Source: Muribaculaceae bacterium (GTDB lineage: Bacteria; Bacteroidota; Bacteroidia; Bacteroidales; Muribaculaceae). Taken from it: a DNA stretch of 64,000 nucleotides. The stretch covers positions 124,001-188,000 of the forward strand of contig JAFLUA010000002.1 in assembly GCA_022508985.1 (NCBI GenBank). Direction: 5' to 3'. The translations under genes and the position numbers were made by a program. The notes below the pieces were generated by a model. The model did not search any database and was not told the DNA's origin. It saw nothing but the letters and a program-made list of their open reading frames with translations. Positions 18,415-26,818 of this stretch are shown here, in pieces (positions within the stretch are counted from its first letter, which is position 1; the number at the start of each line of letters is the position of its first letter).

Positions 18415-19639
18415 ATTCTTTTATTTTACGATAAAGCGTTCTTTCTGATATTTTCAATTCGGCAGCAGCCGCCTTTCTACGACCTTCGTGGCGCTCGAGT
18501 GCACGGCGAATCATGTTTCGTTCATTTTCCTCGAGCGACGCCGGAGAATCAATCACTTCAGAATAGTTTACGTCGCTATACAAAGGAGCCTCGGCAGAAG
18601 GTGCGACGACATCGTTGTTTCGCACCACCAATGTTGTAGGGAATGGCGGCTCGACATTTTCGCCGGCAATTATCGCCGGAGCCGCATCAAAAATACGGCC
18701 AGCAGGCTCAGCGTGTCCGCTTGCTTCAAATCGCTCTTGCATCCTATCGATTCGCTGCTGCAACTTGAAAATCATAGATAAGAGCATCTCACGTTCGCGT
18801 TCATAGGAATGTATCGAAGCTCCCGTTGCTGGAAGATAAGACACCGTAATGTCGGGGAGATAAGTGCGGAGGATGTTGTCGTTGACAGTATTACCGGCCT
18901 CGAATAGAGCAATCTGGTCGATAACATTTTTCAATTGTCGCACATTACCGGGCCATCGATAATGCTTGATAGCATCTTCCGCCTCGTCGGAAAAGATTAT
19001 CGCCGGCACCCTATATCGCTCGGCAAAATCGGCAGCGAACTTGCGCGCTAACAAACGTATGTCGTTGCCTCTGTCGCGCAATGGCGGTATATGAATCTGA
19101 ACAGTCGAAAGCCTGTAATACAAGTCTTCGCGGAATTTGCCATCGGCCACAGCTTTCATCAAGTCGACATTCGTTGCCGCAACGATACGTATGTTTGTTT
19201 TCTGTACCGACGACGAGCCCACTTTAATAAACTCGCCACTCTCGAGAACACGCAACAGGCGAGCTTGAGTAGTGAGCGGCAATTCGGCCACTTCATCGAG
19301 GAAAATGGTGCCTCCGTTAGCCTCTTCGAAGTATCCTTTACGAGAATCGACAGCGCCGGTAAAGGCTCCTTTTTCGTGGCCGAACAACTCGGAGTCGATA
19401 GTGCCTTCGGGTATTGCGCCACAGTTTACGGCAATATATTTGGCGTGTTTACGGGCACTAAACGCGTGTATTATCTGCGGGAAGAATTCCTTACCGGAAC
19501 CGCTCTCGCCCGTAACGAGTACCGACAAGTCGATAGGCGCTACTCTAATGGCTCTTTCAATAGCGGCCGTTAGCGACGGGGCGTTTCCGATAATGCCGAA
19601 GCGCTGTTTTGCTTGCAATATGGTTGCTGTATCCGCCAT
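18401..19639 (-). CDS. Sigma-54 dependent transcription activator, no receiver domain
   Basis: Bacterial enhancer-binding protein. The AAA+ domain starts almost at the N-terminus: Walker A GESGSGKE, the sigma-54 contact loop GAFTGA, Walker B GGTIFLDEVAELPL and the arginine finger region YYRLSTVQIHIPPLRDR. After a linker of about 130 residues with a short coiled coil, a Fis-type helix-turn-helix closes the protein (AAAAELKISERTLYRKIKEYG). There is no N-terminal receiver, PAS or GAF domain, so activity must be controlled by partner proteins or by level. It precedes and overlaps lptE, an arrangement common in Bacteroidales. Confidence 0.93.
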   Translation of the reverse strand: MADTATILQAKQRFGIIGNAPSLTAAIERAIRVAPIDLSVLVTGESGSGKEFFPQIIHAFSARKHAKYIAVNCGAIPEGTIDSELFGHEKGAFTGAVDSRKGYFEEANGGTIFLDEVAELPLTTQARLLRVLESGEFIKVGSSSVQKTNIRIVAATNVDLMKAVADGKFREDLYYRLSTVQIHIPPLRDRGNDIRLLARKFAADFAERYRVPAIIFSDEAEDAIKHYRWPGNVRQLKNVIDQIALFEAGNTVNDNILRTYLPDITVSYLPATGASIHSYEREREMLLSMIFKLQQRIDRMQERFEASGHAEPAGRIFDAAPAIIAGENVEPPFPTTLVVRNNDVVAPSAEAPLYSDVNYSEVIDSPASLEENERNMIRRALERHEGRRKAAAAELKISERTLYRKIKEYGLE

Positions 19640-19643
19640 ACTA

Positions 19644-20054
19644 TTATTTCACCATTAAAGACTGTTCTTTTTCAATGTCACAGAAAGCTTTCCAAATCTG
19701 GCTTATCGGCAGCCTGATACAATTGTTTACGATGTATTCTTTCGACACTTCCTCATCGAGTAGGAAGGAGCACTCCATACGGATATTTCCGTCGCGTACT
19801 ACTGCCACGGGCAAAATGTTGTTGCAATTATGTTTGTTGGCGAGATGATATAAATCGGCAGCCGGAGTATAGTCCATAGCGCCCGCTGCAAACGACAGCT
19901 GGTTGTTATTTACCATAACATAGATTACAACATCGTATGGGAAATTCTCGTCGGCCGACAAGCAGAGCCTTAAGTCGCCATCTTCATCGAGGGTGGTTGC
20001 AATTTGCAATTCGTCGAAAATAGAGCGGATAATATCGCTGTTGATTGAATTCAT
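19644..20054 (-). CDS. YbjN-like hypothetical protein
   Basis: 136 residues, soluble, no signal peptide. The sequence (short helix, then strands such as LRLCLSADENFPYDVVIYVMV, broken here by loops, and a closing helix) resembles YbjN-domain proteins related to type III secretion chaperones. No catalytic motif. It lies 1 base after cysS and 4 bases before the sigma-54 activator, so it is part of the same operon. Function unknown. Confidence 0.6.
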   Translation of the reverse strand: MNSINSDIIRSIFDELQIATTLDEDGDLRLCLSADENFPYDVVIYVMVNNNQLSFAAGAMDYTPAADLYHLANKHNCNNILPVAVVRDGNIRMECSFLLDEEVSKEYIVNNCIRLPISQIWKAFCDIEKEQSLMVK

Positions 20055-20055
20055 A

Positions 20056-21522
20056 TTATATAGACCATTCTACACCATCTTTGGTGTCTTTAACAGAAAA
20101 ACCTATCTGCGCCATTTTGTCGCGGATGAGGTCGGAAGTAGCCCAGTCTTTACGAGCCTTTGCTTCGGCGCGAAGAGACAGGAGGAAATCAACAGCATCG
20201 CGATATGGCCGCAGTGAATCGACGTTAGCGGTGTCAACGCCATCGGGTAATATACCAAGTATTTCCACAAGAAATGTATCCATAAATTTCTTGAGGGAAT
20301 CTATCTCGTCTTGAGTTGCGGTTGCATTGTGATCTTTAATCTGGTTTATCAACCTGACGGCATCGAATAACACACCGATAAGCACCGGAGTATTAAAGTC
20401 GTCGTCGAGAGCTTCGTAAGCGCGCTTCTCAAGGCTTGAGATATCAATTGTAGAGGTGTCGGAAGGCTTAAGCTCGGCCAGGCGTCGATAGCCGTCGAGC
20501 ATACGACCGAGCGCTATTTCGGCCGCTTTAAGAGCCTCGTTAGAAAAGTCGACAGTGCCGCGGTAGTGGGCCTGAAGTATAAAGAAACGGATAGTCATCG
20601 GCGAGTAGGCCTGCTCCAACAACGGGTGTGAACCGCTGAAGAATTCATCGAGGGTAATGAAGTTGCCCAGCGACTTACCCATCTTTTTACCATTGATGGT
20701 AATCATGTTGTTGTGCATCCAATATTTCACCGAGGGCCGGTGGTTGTGAGCTACCGATTGAGCTATTTCACATTCGTGGTGGGGGAACTTTAAGTCCATA
20801 CCCCCGCCATGGATATCGAATTGCTCACCAAGATATTTTTCGCTCATTGTAGAGCACTCGAGGTGCCATCCCGGGAAGCCTTCACTCCAAGGCGACGGCC
20901 AATGCATAATATGCTCGGGGGCAGCTTTTTTCCAAAGCGCGAAATCGGTTGGATTGCGTTTTTCCGACTGTCCGTCTAATTCTCTTGTAGTAGCAAGAAG
21001 TTCGTCGATATTACGCCCTGACAGTTTGCCATATCCAAAATCGCGATTGAATTTCGGCACATCAAAATAGACCGAGCCCTCACTAACATAGGCGTAGCCG
21101 CTATCGAGTATGGCTTTTATGTATTCAATCTGTTCGATAATGTGCCCGGAAGCATGAGGCTCAATCGACGGCGGCAAAACATTAAGCGCCTCCATAGCTT
21201 TATGGTAGCGATTGAGGTAATACTGCACAACTTCCATCGGCTCAAGCTGCTCAATGCGAGCTTTCTTTGCTATTTTGTCTTCGCCATCGTCGGCATCGTG
21301 CTCGAGGTGACCTACGTCGGTAATGTTTCGCACATATCGCACTTTATACCCGATATGGGTAAGATAGCGATACACTACATCGAAAGTAATGGCAGGCCGG
21401 GCATGCCCCAAATGGCCATCGCCATATACGGTAGGACCACACACATACATGCCAACCATCGATTGATGTATCGGCTTAAAAACTTCTTTTTGACGTGTCA
21501 GTGAATTGTAAATAGTCAACAT
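20056..21522 (-). CDS. cysS: Cysteinyl-tRNA synthetase
   Basis: Class I synthetase charging tRNA-Cys. The HIGH motif is in [16 protein letters not shown], the zinc-binding cysteine and histidine residues are in [15 protein letters not shown] and PHHECE, and the KMSKS motif appears as KKMGKSLGN. 488 residues is the normal length. It follows the glycosyltransferase gene after 15 bases. Confidence 0.97.
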   Translation of the reverse strand: MLTIYNSLTRQKEVFKPIHQSMVGMYVCGPTVYGDGHLGHARPAITFDVVYRYLTHIGYKVRYVRNITDVGHLEHDADDGEDKIAKKARIEQLEPMEVVQYYLNRYHKAMEALNVLPPSIEPHASGHIIEQIEYIKAILDSGYAYVSEGSVYFDVPKFNRDFGYGKLSGRNIDELLATTRELDGQSEKRNPTDFALWKKAAPEHIMHWPSPWSEGFPGWHLECSTMSEKYLGEQFDIHGGGMDLKFPHHECEIAQSVAHNHRPSVKYWMHNNMITINGKKMGKSLGNFITLDEFFSGSHPLLEQAYSPMTIRFFILQAHYRGTVDFSNEALKAAEIALGRMLDGYRRLAELKPSDTSTIDISSLEKRAYEALDDDFNTPVLIGVLFDAVRLINQIKDHNATATQDEIDSLKKFMDTFLVEILGILPDGVDTANVDSLRPYRDAVDFLLSLRAEAKARKDWATSDLIRDKMAQIGFSVKDTKDGVEWSI

Positions 21523-21537
21523 AAAGAATTATTTTTT

Positions 21538-22626
21538 TCAAGCAGTTGCAACGGTTAAAGTCTTGTTGTCATCAAAGTCAAACATAGCCACTGCTCTCTT
21601 TTTTTTCATCGCCTTGTGCCGTTTCTTTTTCACAGCCACAAGAGCGCTACCCAATATCGGCATCGGCGCTAAAAACGACATAACGACGCACATCAAAGGG
21701 CGTGGCAAATCATTGCGGCGATAGTAATTATCTATTTCGCGTAATTGTTGCAAATCATTGTTTATCAGTGCTATAGAGTAAAGAAACCTTGCATACCTAA
21801 TATATATCGGCCTCATAAACGCTTCAGACAGCGCGTACTTTTGTGCAAAATGTCGTTTAAGCTTCAGGAGCGAATATACGAAGGTGCATTCTTTGGCGGC
21901 ATTGTCGGTATGAGTAACTGTGTCTTTACCAATGGAATAGCGCATTGTAATATCGGGGATATATGCAATGCGGGTATCGCGCGCATAGACCACACTCAGT
22001 TGGAAGTCTTCGAAGGTAATTTCGGAGTTCCAAAATGGATAAGGGTCCTCTTTTTCAGCCTTAAGGAATACATCTTTCCTGTAAAGGGCTGTGCACCAAT
22101 GAATCAACATTTTGTTGACAAACACCGCTTCGAGAAGCTCACCGGGCTCAGAAACAGGCTTGAGAAAAGGGATATTTTCGCCACTTGTATCAGACGGTGA
22201 AATCGCGCCAGTCGCCTCATCGATATACTGCCAATCGGTATGGACTAAGCCGATATCGGTGTTGGCATCGAGTATCTCGACCTGCTTTTGCAGCTTTAGC
22301 GCATCGCACCAGAAGTCGTCGCCTGCACAATCGGCAATATATTCGGCCCGACATCGGAGCAGTGCCCGGTAATAGTTTTCGCGCACACCGAGGTTTCTTT
22401 CATTGCGAGTATATCGAATTTTGTCGGGGTAATTATCGACATATCTTCGACAAATATCGCCGGTAGAGTCGGTAGAACAATCGTCGGCAATTTCTATCTC
22501 AACCGGGAAATCGGTTTTCTGCTCGAGTATCGAATCGAGCGTACGCGCAATCGTACCTTGTTGATTGTATGTAACAACAATCACCGAAACTTTTGGCTTC
22601 CCAGTATCAGAATTATCAATTGCCAT
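21538..22626 (-). CDS. Family 2 glycosyltransferase
   Basis: Cytoplasmic-side glycosyltransferase with a GT-A fold: VSVIVVTYNQQGTIARTLDS at the start, the acidic motif DDCSTDSTGD and CAGDDFW as the probable DXD nucleotide-sugar site. 362 residues. A hydrophobic stretch near residue 315 (LMCVVMSFLAPMPILGSAL) and a basic Lys/Arg cluster after it suggest membrane association. Donor and acceptor sugar cannot be inferred. Embedded in the same minus-strand cluster as cysS. Confidence 0.88.
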   Translation of the reverse strand: MAIDNSDTGKPKVSVIVVTYNQQGTIARTLDSILEQKTDFPVEIEIADDCSTDSTGDICRRYVDNYPDKIRYTRNERNLGVRENYYRALLRCRAEYIADCAGDDFWCDALKLQKQVEILDANTDIGLVHTDWQYIDEATGAISPSDTSGENIPFLKPVSEPGELLEAVFVNKMLIHWCTALYRKDVFLKAEKEDPYPFWNSEITFEDFQLSVVYARDTRIAYIPDITMRYSIGKDTVTHTDNAAKECTFVYSLLKLKRHFAQKYALSEAFMRPIYIRYARFLYSIALINNDLQQLREIDNYYRRNDLPRPLMCVVMSFLAPMPILGSALVAVKKKRHKAMKKKRAVAMFDFDDNKTLTVATA

Positions 22627-22658
22627 GATTAACGCTACCGCAGTATTTTACACGGCCC

Positions 22659-22970
22659 TTATGCCTCGAATGGGTTAGGTATGCCGCCGTTGTTTTTAGG
22701 TGCGGGAACCAGTGTTTTGCGTTTTATTTCGCCAAAATTCTGCTCGTACTTCGTAATGTTGTCACGAAGGGCAAGAAACAGATTCTTAGCATTTTCGGGA
22801 GTCATTATCACCCGGCTCTGAACCTTAGCTTGCGGCATATTAGGGGCAACGGCAATAAAATCGAAGAAAAACTCATTGCCGGAGTGCGAGATAACAGCCA
22901 GATTAGAATAATGGCCGGCAGCTACCTCGGGGGTAAGTTCTATTTTGAGTTCTTGTTGCTTGTTTTCCAT
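22659..22970 (-). CDS. DUF3467 protein
   Basis: 103-residue soluble protein of a family found in Bacteroidetes and other phyla with unknown role. Typical features are the start ELTPEVAAGHYSNLAVISHS, the phrase FFFDFIAVAPNMPQAKVQSR and a MTPENAKNLFLAL helix. It lies 11 bases after a lipoprotein gene and 32 bases before a glycosyltransferase gene. Confidence 0.85.
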   Translation of the reverse strand: MENKQQELKIELTPEVAAGHYSNLAVISHSGNEFFFDFIAVAPNMPQAKVQSRVIMTPENAKNLFLALRDNITKYEQNFGEIKRKTLVPAPKNNGGIPNPFEA

Positions 22971-22981
22971 CTTGATAGTAA

Positions 22982-23698
22982 TTATTCTGTTGGCAAAGAG
23001 GGCTTGGTCGACATCGACGATTTTTCGACTTGAACGACTTTTGTGAATGGGAATATTTCGTCGTTAGAGTAATACACCTTAACTCCTTTGCAATTTTCAC
23101 GTTGGAAGATATTAGCCATCGAATACGACATATAGAATGCGTAGTTGTTTTGATTAGACTCGAGAATGGGGTCGAATAGCAAATAGAGCTCGGGGTACTC
23201 GTCGTCGAGCGACTCGGCGCTTGCCACCAACTGACAGTTGATAACCATAGGGCTGGTCCAGCATTGGAAAATAACATCGAGGTATTCACCATTACGTGCT
23301 ATATTCCACATCTGCACGGGAGCCGAAACCGACGCTTTTATTTTTTCTAATGGGAGCGTTGCCGTTGGCTTGCCTTCGCCAAAAGCTTTTGAGGCAGCCG
23401 ACACTACTACGTTATCGCTCACATAGTGTTCGCCTGAAGCCGGTGTGTAAACCAAAACGACACGATCACCTTCGACGAAATCGACAGCGGGCACCGATTG
23501 CGTTGTTGTGAGTGTTATCAGCTCTGAATCCTCTTTTTCTCTTAGAGTGAAAACAGCGCCATTTTCTCTAAGGCTCGTTACAGTGACAATATCTGTGTAG
23601 AATACTGTCGGGTTGTCGGGCCCGTTACCATTACATGAAGACAATGTGCCAATCAAAATAGCGGCACCAAGTGCGAGTGTAAGATTACGTATTTTCAT
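22982..23698 (-). CDS. NigD-like lipoprotein
   Basis: 238-residue secreted lipoprotein: signal peptide ending in the lipobox TLSSC (Cys at about residue 22). The body is mainly beta-strand. Order of motifs (an OB-like first half with VEGDRVVLVYTP, then a second strand-rich half ending in VKVYYSNDEIFPF) is consistent with the NigD-like family of Bacteroidales, found near immunity or bacteriocin genes in the founding case but mostly of unknown role. Here the neighbours are housekeeping genes. Confidence 0.6.
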   Translation of the reverse strand: MKIRNLTLALGAAILIGTLSSCNGNGPDNPTVFYTDIVTVTSLRENGAVFTLREKEDSELITLTTTQSVPAVDFVEGDRVVLVYTPASGEHYVSDNVVVSAASKAFGEGKPTATLPLEKIKASVSAPVQMWNIARNGEYLDVIFQCWTSPMVINCQLVASAESLDDEYPELYLLFDPILESNQNNYAFYMSYSMANIFQRENCKGVKVYYSNDEIFPFTKVVQVEKSSMSTKPSLPTE

Positions 23699-23706
23699 AA
23701 TGTTAG

Positions 23707-24378
23707 TTATTTGTTTTCAATTTTGTTAATTACGCCGTCGACCATGCGCACAATGACATCGGCATCGGCGGCCAGGCTTTCGTCGTGTGTTACTATTACG
23801 AATGTTGCCCCGATAGAATCGCGCAACTCAAAGAAAAGTCGGTGCAACTGCTTTCTATTTTGCGAATCGAGACTTCCCGATGGCTCGTCGGCAAAAACGA
23901 CGGACGGATGATTTATCAGCGCCCTTGCCACGGCCGCTCTCTGACACTCGCCGCCCGATAATTCGTCAGGGCGATGGTCGTCGCGCCCGTCAAGGCTAAG
24001 TCGTTTTAACAATTTACGCGCCTCATCGAAGGCCTCGCTTCGTTTCTTACCGGCAATGAGTGCCGGCATAGCCACATTTTCCACGAGAGAGAATTCGGGC
24101 AAAAGCTGGTGAAATTGAAAGACGAAGCCAATGTTTTTGTTTCGAAAGTCAGACAATTTGGCATCGCTTAGCTTTGTAATATCACTATCGCCATACAAGA
24201 TCTTACCCTCGGCATCGGGCGACATCAGTGTGCCTAAAATCTGGAGCAGAGTCGTTTTACCGGCACCGCTTGGGCCCACTATTGCCGTAACCTTGCCCGG
24301 AGCAATATCTAAGTCGATGCCCTTTAATACTTCGAGGGCACCGAAAGACTTGTGTATGTTACGCGCCGAAAGCAACAT
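23707..24378 (-). CDS. LolD-like ABC transporter ATP-binding protein
   Basis: ATPase of the LolD/MacB class: Walker [11 protein letters not shown]-loop [12 protein letters not shown], signature [15 protein letters not shown], Walker [15 protein letters not shown]-loop THDESLA. In proteobacteria LolD drives lipoprotein release toward the outer membrane. No permease gene is adjacent, which is frequent in Bacteroidales. The start at 24378 ([13 protein letters not shown]) is chosen; an in-frame start at 24429 would add 17 residues and overlap the preceding gene by 37 bases. Confidence 0.88.
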   Translation of the reverse strand: MLLSARNIHKSFGALEVLKGIDLDIAPGKVTAIVGPSGAGKTTLLQILGTLMSPDAEGKILYGDSDITKLSDAKLSDFRNKNIGFVFQFHQLLPEFSLVENVAMPALIAGKKRSEAFDEARKLLKRLSLDGRDDHRPDELSGGECQRAAVARALINHPSVVFADEPSGSLDSQNRKQLHRLFFELRDSIGATFVIVTHDESLAADADVIVRMVDGVINKIENK

Positions 24379-24392
24379 CGTGTTTTTTTTAT

Positions 24393-24971
24393 TTATTGAC
24401 AGTTTCCGCCACAGCAAGCGCCGCCACAATCGCCTGCGCCGCCACAGCCGCCATTGTCACTTCCGCATCCGCCACAGCCACAGGCAGGGCGCATATCCTC
24501 GTCGGTAGCATCGCGCACCAGAAGAACTTCTCCTACATAGTGCACCGAGTCTTTCGCCAAAGGATGATTAAGGTCGAGGACGACAGCCTCGGGCGTGAGT
24601 TTTACCACCGTACCGTCGATACGGAAGCCGTCGGGTGTCATCAGCGGAATCAATGCACCGGGCTCAAACATCTCCTCGTCGAATTTTCCATCGACTGTCA
24701 ATCTCTCGCGCGGAATGTTATAAATCTCTTCTTCGGTGTATGGGCCAAAAGCCTTGTCGGGAGTCGCTGTGAAATCAAATTTATCACCGGCTTTCTTGCC
24801 AAGCAGCTCTTCATCGAGAGCCTCTACAAAGCCAAGAGTAGAGCCGCAAATAGCAGCATCGGGCTCGTCGGCGGTAACTTCGTGTACGAGAGTTTCCGTT
24901 CCGTCGGCATTGATGCGATAAAGGCTATAAGCAATCTCGAAATACTTACCGAGTCGTACTGTTTCTTCCAT
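24393..24971 (-). CDS. SlyD-like FKBP peptidyl-prolyl isomerase with metal-binding tail
   Basis: 192 residues. FKBP domain with an inserted IF (chaperone) domain: start [33 protein letters not shown] and the strand [20 protein letters not shown]. The last 30 residues are almost only Gly and Cys with Asp/Asn ([23 protein letters not shown]), a probable nickel or other metal-binding tail as in SlyD. Unlike E. coli SlyD the tail has no histidines. It is placed after the C69 dipeptidase gene. Confidence 0.88.
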   Translation of the reverse strand: MEETVRLGKYFEIAYSLYRINADGTETLVHEVTADEPDAAICGSTLGFVEALDEELLGKKAGDKFDFTATPDKAFGPYTEEEIYNIPRERLTVDGKFDEEMFEPGALIPLMTPDGFRIDGTVVKLTPEAVVLDLNHPLAKDSVHYVGEVLLVRDATDEDMRPACGCGGCGSDNGGCGGAGDCGGACCGGNCQ

Positions 24972-25026
24972 AATAAGTTTTTTGTGATGAATAAGACAAA
25001 TAATGTGCCAAAGTGCCCCGGCACTA

Positions 25027-26676
25027 TTATTTCAGATTCGGCTCGACCACTTTAAGGCGGTCGCCTGTTTCATTAACAATCGAACGGAAATAACGTTCGT
25101 TATAGCCACCGAATACAGGTTGCTCGGGCATACCTTCGGGATTGCGGGCAAATTTGCCGTCGCGTTCTTTTTTGATATTTCCGTCGAGATATTTTACAAA
25201 AAGATAATCACCGAGAGCCTTATAGTCGGCTGTTGCTTTTTGCGTCCAATAGTCGGTGAAGGCATTTAGTGCCGCTTGGGCCTCTCCATATCCTTTATCA
25301 GCGAGCGCCGATGCCGTGGTGTCGAGCGTTTTCGCTATATCCGACTCGAGAGTGCTCTGTACACGTCGTATGTCGGGTATCATTTGGGAATAGCGGTTAT
25401 AGGCTTGGTTAGCAACGTAGTTGTTAACCCAAAACATAGCATCCCACGACAAAGTATATAGGTCGGCTGTTTTTTCGTCGAGTGCGTGAGGCACCGCCGT
25501 TGCCGAGTTGAAGACAGGCACATACACACATGTATTGGCATCATCGACACCAAACCAGAGGATGCCTTTCATCGCATCGTGACGGTTGCTGTTTAGGTCG
25601 GCCACGAAAGAAAAGCCTGTTTGCTGAGTAGCGATAGCCCGCTCGTGAGTGTATACGACACCATCGATTTCATATTCCATCGGGCGCCAACGATAAGGAC
25701 AATCGAAAGGACCGGCACCGATATCTTTTGTCATATCGAGGTGGGTGCCTTCGAAGTGGTCGCGCATCATCCATTTTAGGTCGTCGGCCGAGAGCTTTTT
25801 CTCAGGCTTAACCCATATAGGCATGGGCTCGCCTTTACCTTCCATAATCCATGGAATATATTTATCCATGGCGCCTGCTTGAGCGTAGCGGTTGAAATAC
25901 GCCCATACACGAGCATCACATCCTCTCAAAGCGCCGGCGTCGGTTATTGCATAGGCGAACGAGAAATCAAAATCTTTGTCTTTGCCAGAGAAATAACCTT
26001 GGCTACGGGCAAATGAGATAACGTCGGGCGAATATATTGTATTAGGGTCGTTTAGTGGGAATTTATGGATACGCGAGTGGTTGGCATGGCCTGATATATA
26101 ACCGTCGGGCACACGACGAGCCACCCACACGGCACCTTTGTCGGCCTTACCTTTACCTGTTAGCTCTAAAATCCATACTTCGGAAGGGTCGGCTATAGAA
26201 AAAGATTCGCCACCCGAGGCATAGCCATACTCGTTGGCAAGGCCTGTCATTACATCTATAGCTTCACGCGCTGTGCAAGCTCTCTGCAAAGTGATATAGA
26301 TTAGGGAGCCATAGTCTATCATACCGGAGCCTTCAAGCTCGGGGCGACACATCCACGTACTTTCGCCAATGGCAAGGCCATGCTCGTTCATATTACCAAT
26401 TGTGGCATAGGTGTGTGGCACTTCGGGAATCTCTCCAAGCACTTTGTTGGTGTCCCATTCCACTATTTTGCGCATGGCTCCTTCGGGATGGTCGGCCGCA
26501 TCTTGCTTATAAAGAGCGCCATAAAGCGTATGGCTGTCGGCCGCATAAGTAATCATAGCGCTACCATCGGCAGTAGCCCCCGGCGCTGCGATAAGACTTG
26601 TGCAAGCATCAGCATCGAACGACAATGCCGCGACTATCAAAGAAAAGATGTAGAAACAGTGTTTGTGCATACTCAT
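25027..26676 (-). CDS. C69 family dipeptidase, exported
   Basis: N-terminal-nucleophile hydrolase. A signal peptide of about 24 residues ends just before ACTSLIAAPGATADGS; the cysteine there is the expected nucleophile after processing, as in the PepD/C69 family. The middle part holds long conserved blocks (GESTWMCRPELEGSGMIDYG; WILELTGKGK) and the C-terminus a helical region. Location is therefore periplasmic or outer surface. 549 residues is usual for the Bacteroidales version. First gene of the long minus-strand cluster. Confidence 0.9.
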   Translation of the reverse strand: MSMHKHCFYIFSLIVAALSFDADACTSLIAAPGATADGSAMITYAADSHTLYGALYKQDAADHPEGAMRKIVEWDTNKVLGEIPEVPHTYATIGNMNEHGLAIGESTWMCRPELEGSGMIDYGSLIYITLQRACTAREAIDVMTGLANEYGYASGGESFSIADPSEVWILELTGKGKADKGAVWVARRVPDGYISGHANHSRIHKFPLNDPNTIYSPDVISFARSQGYFSGKDKDFDFSFAYAITDAGALRGCDARVWAYFNRYAQAGAMDKYIPWIMEGKGEPMPIWVKPEKKLSADDLKWMMRDHFEGTHLDMTKDIGAGPFDCPYRWRPMEYEIDGVVYTHERAIATQQTGFSFVADLNSNRHDAMKGILWFGVDDANTCVYVPVFNSATAVPHALDEKTADLYTLSWDAMFWVNNYVANQAYNRYSQMIPDIRRVQSTLESDIAKTLDTTASALADKGYGEAQAALNAFTDYWTQKATADYKALGDYLFVKYLDGNIKKERDGKFARNPEGMPEQPVFGGYNERYFRSIVNETGDRLKVVEPNLK

Positions 26677-26694
26677 TTATTTATATCTAAAATG

Positions 26695-26702
26695 CAAAGA
26701 TA
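26695..26702 (-). promoter_or_regulatory. Minus-strand promoter -7 element
   Basis: TATCTTTG on the minus strand, 18 bases before the C69 dipeptidase start. It is the only promoter element I can see at the head of the cluster running down to secG; internal promoters are possible. Confidence 0.5.
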
Positions 26703-26786
26703 TGAATAAAAATCGAGGTTTTGTGCCGATTAAAAGGAAATTCGACAATTTTTATTGCATGGGTGCGAAAACTGCAGATTTTTATG

Positions 26787-26794
26787 TAAATTTG
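26787..26794 (+). promoter_or_regulatory. Promoter -7 element for pheT
   Basis: TAAATTTG 24 bases before the pheT start. No good -33 element at 19-21 bases. Confidence 0.5.
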
Positions 26795-26818
26795 CACAAT
26801 TAAATCAACAGATCGACA

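Noticed and set aside
19091-19573. 160-residue plus-strand open frame
   Set aside because: Antisense shadow of the well-supported sigma-54 activator.
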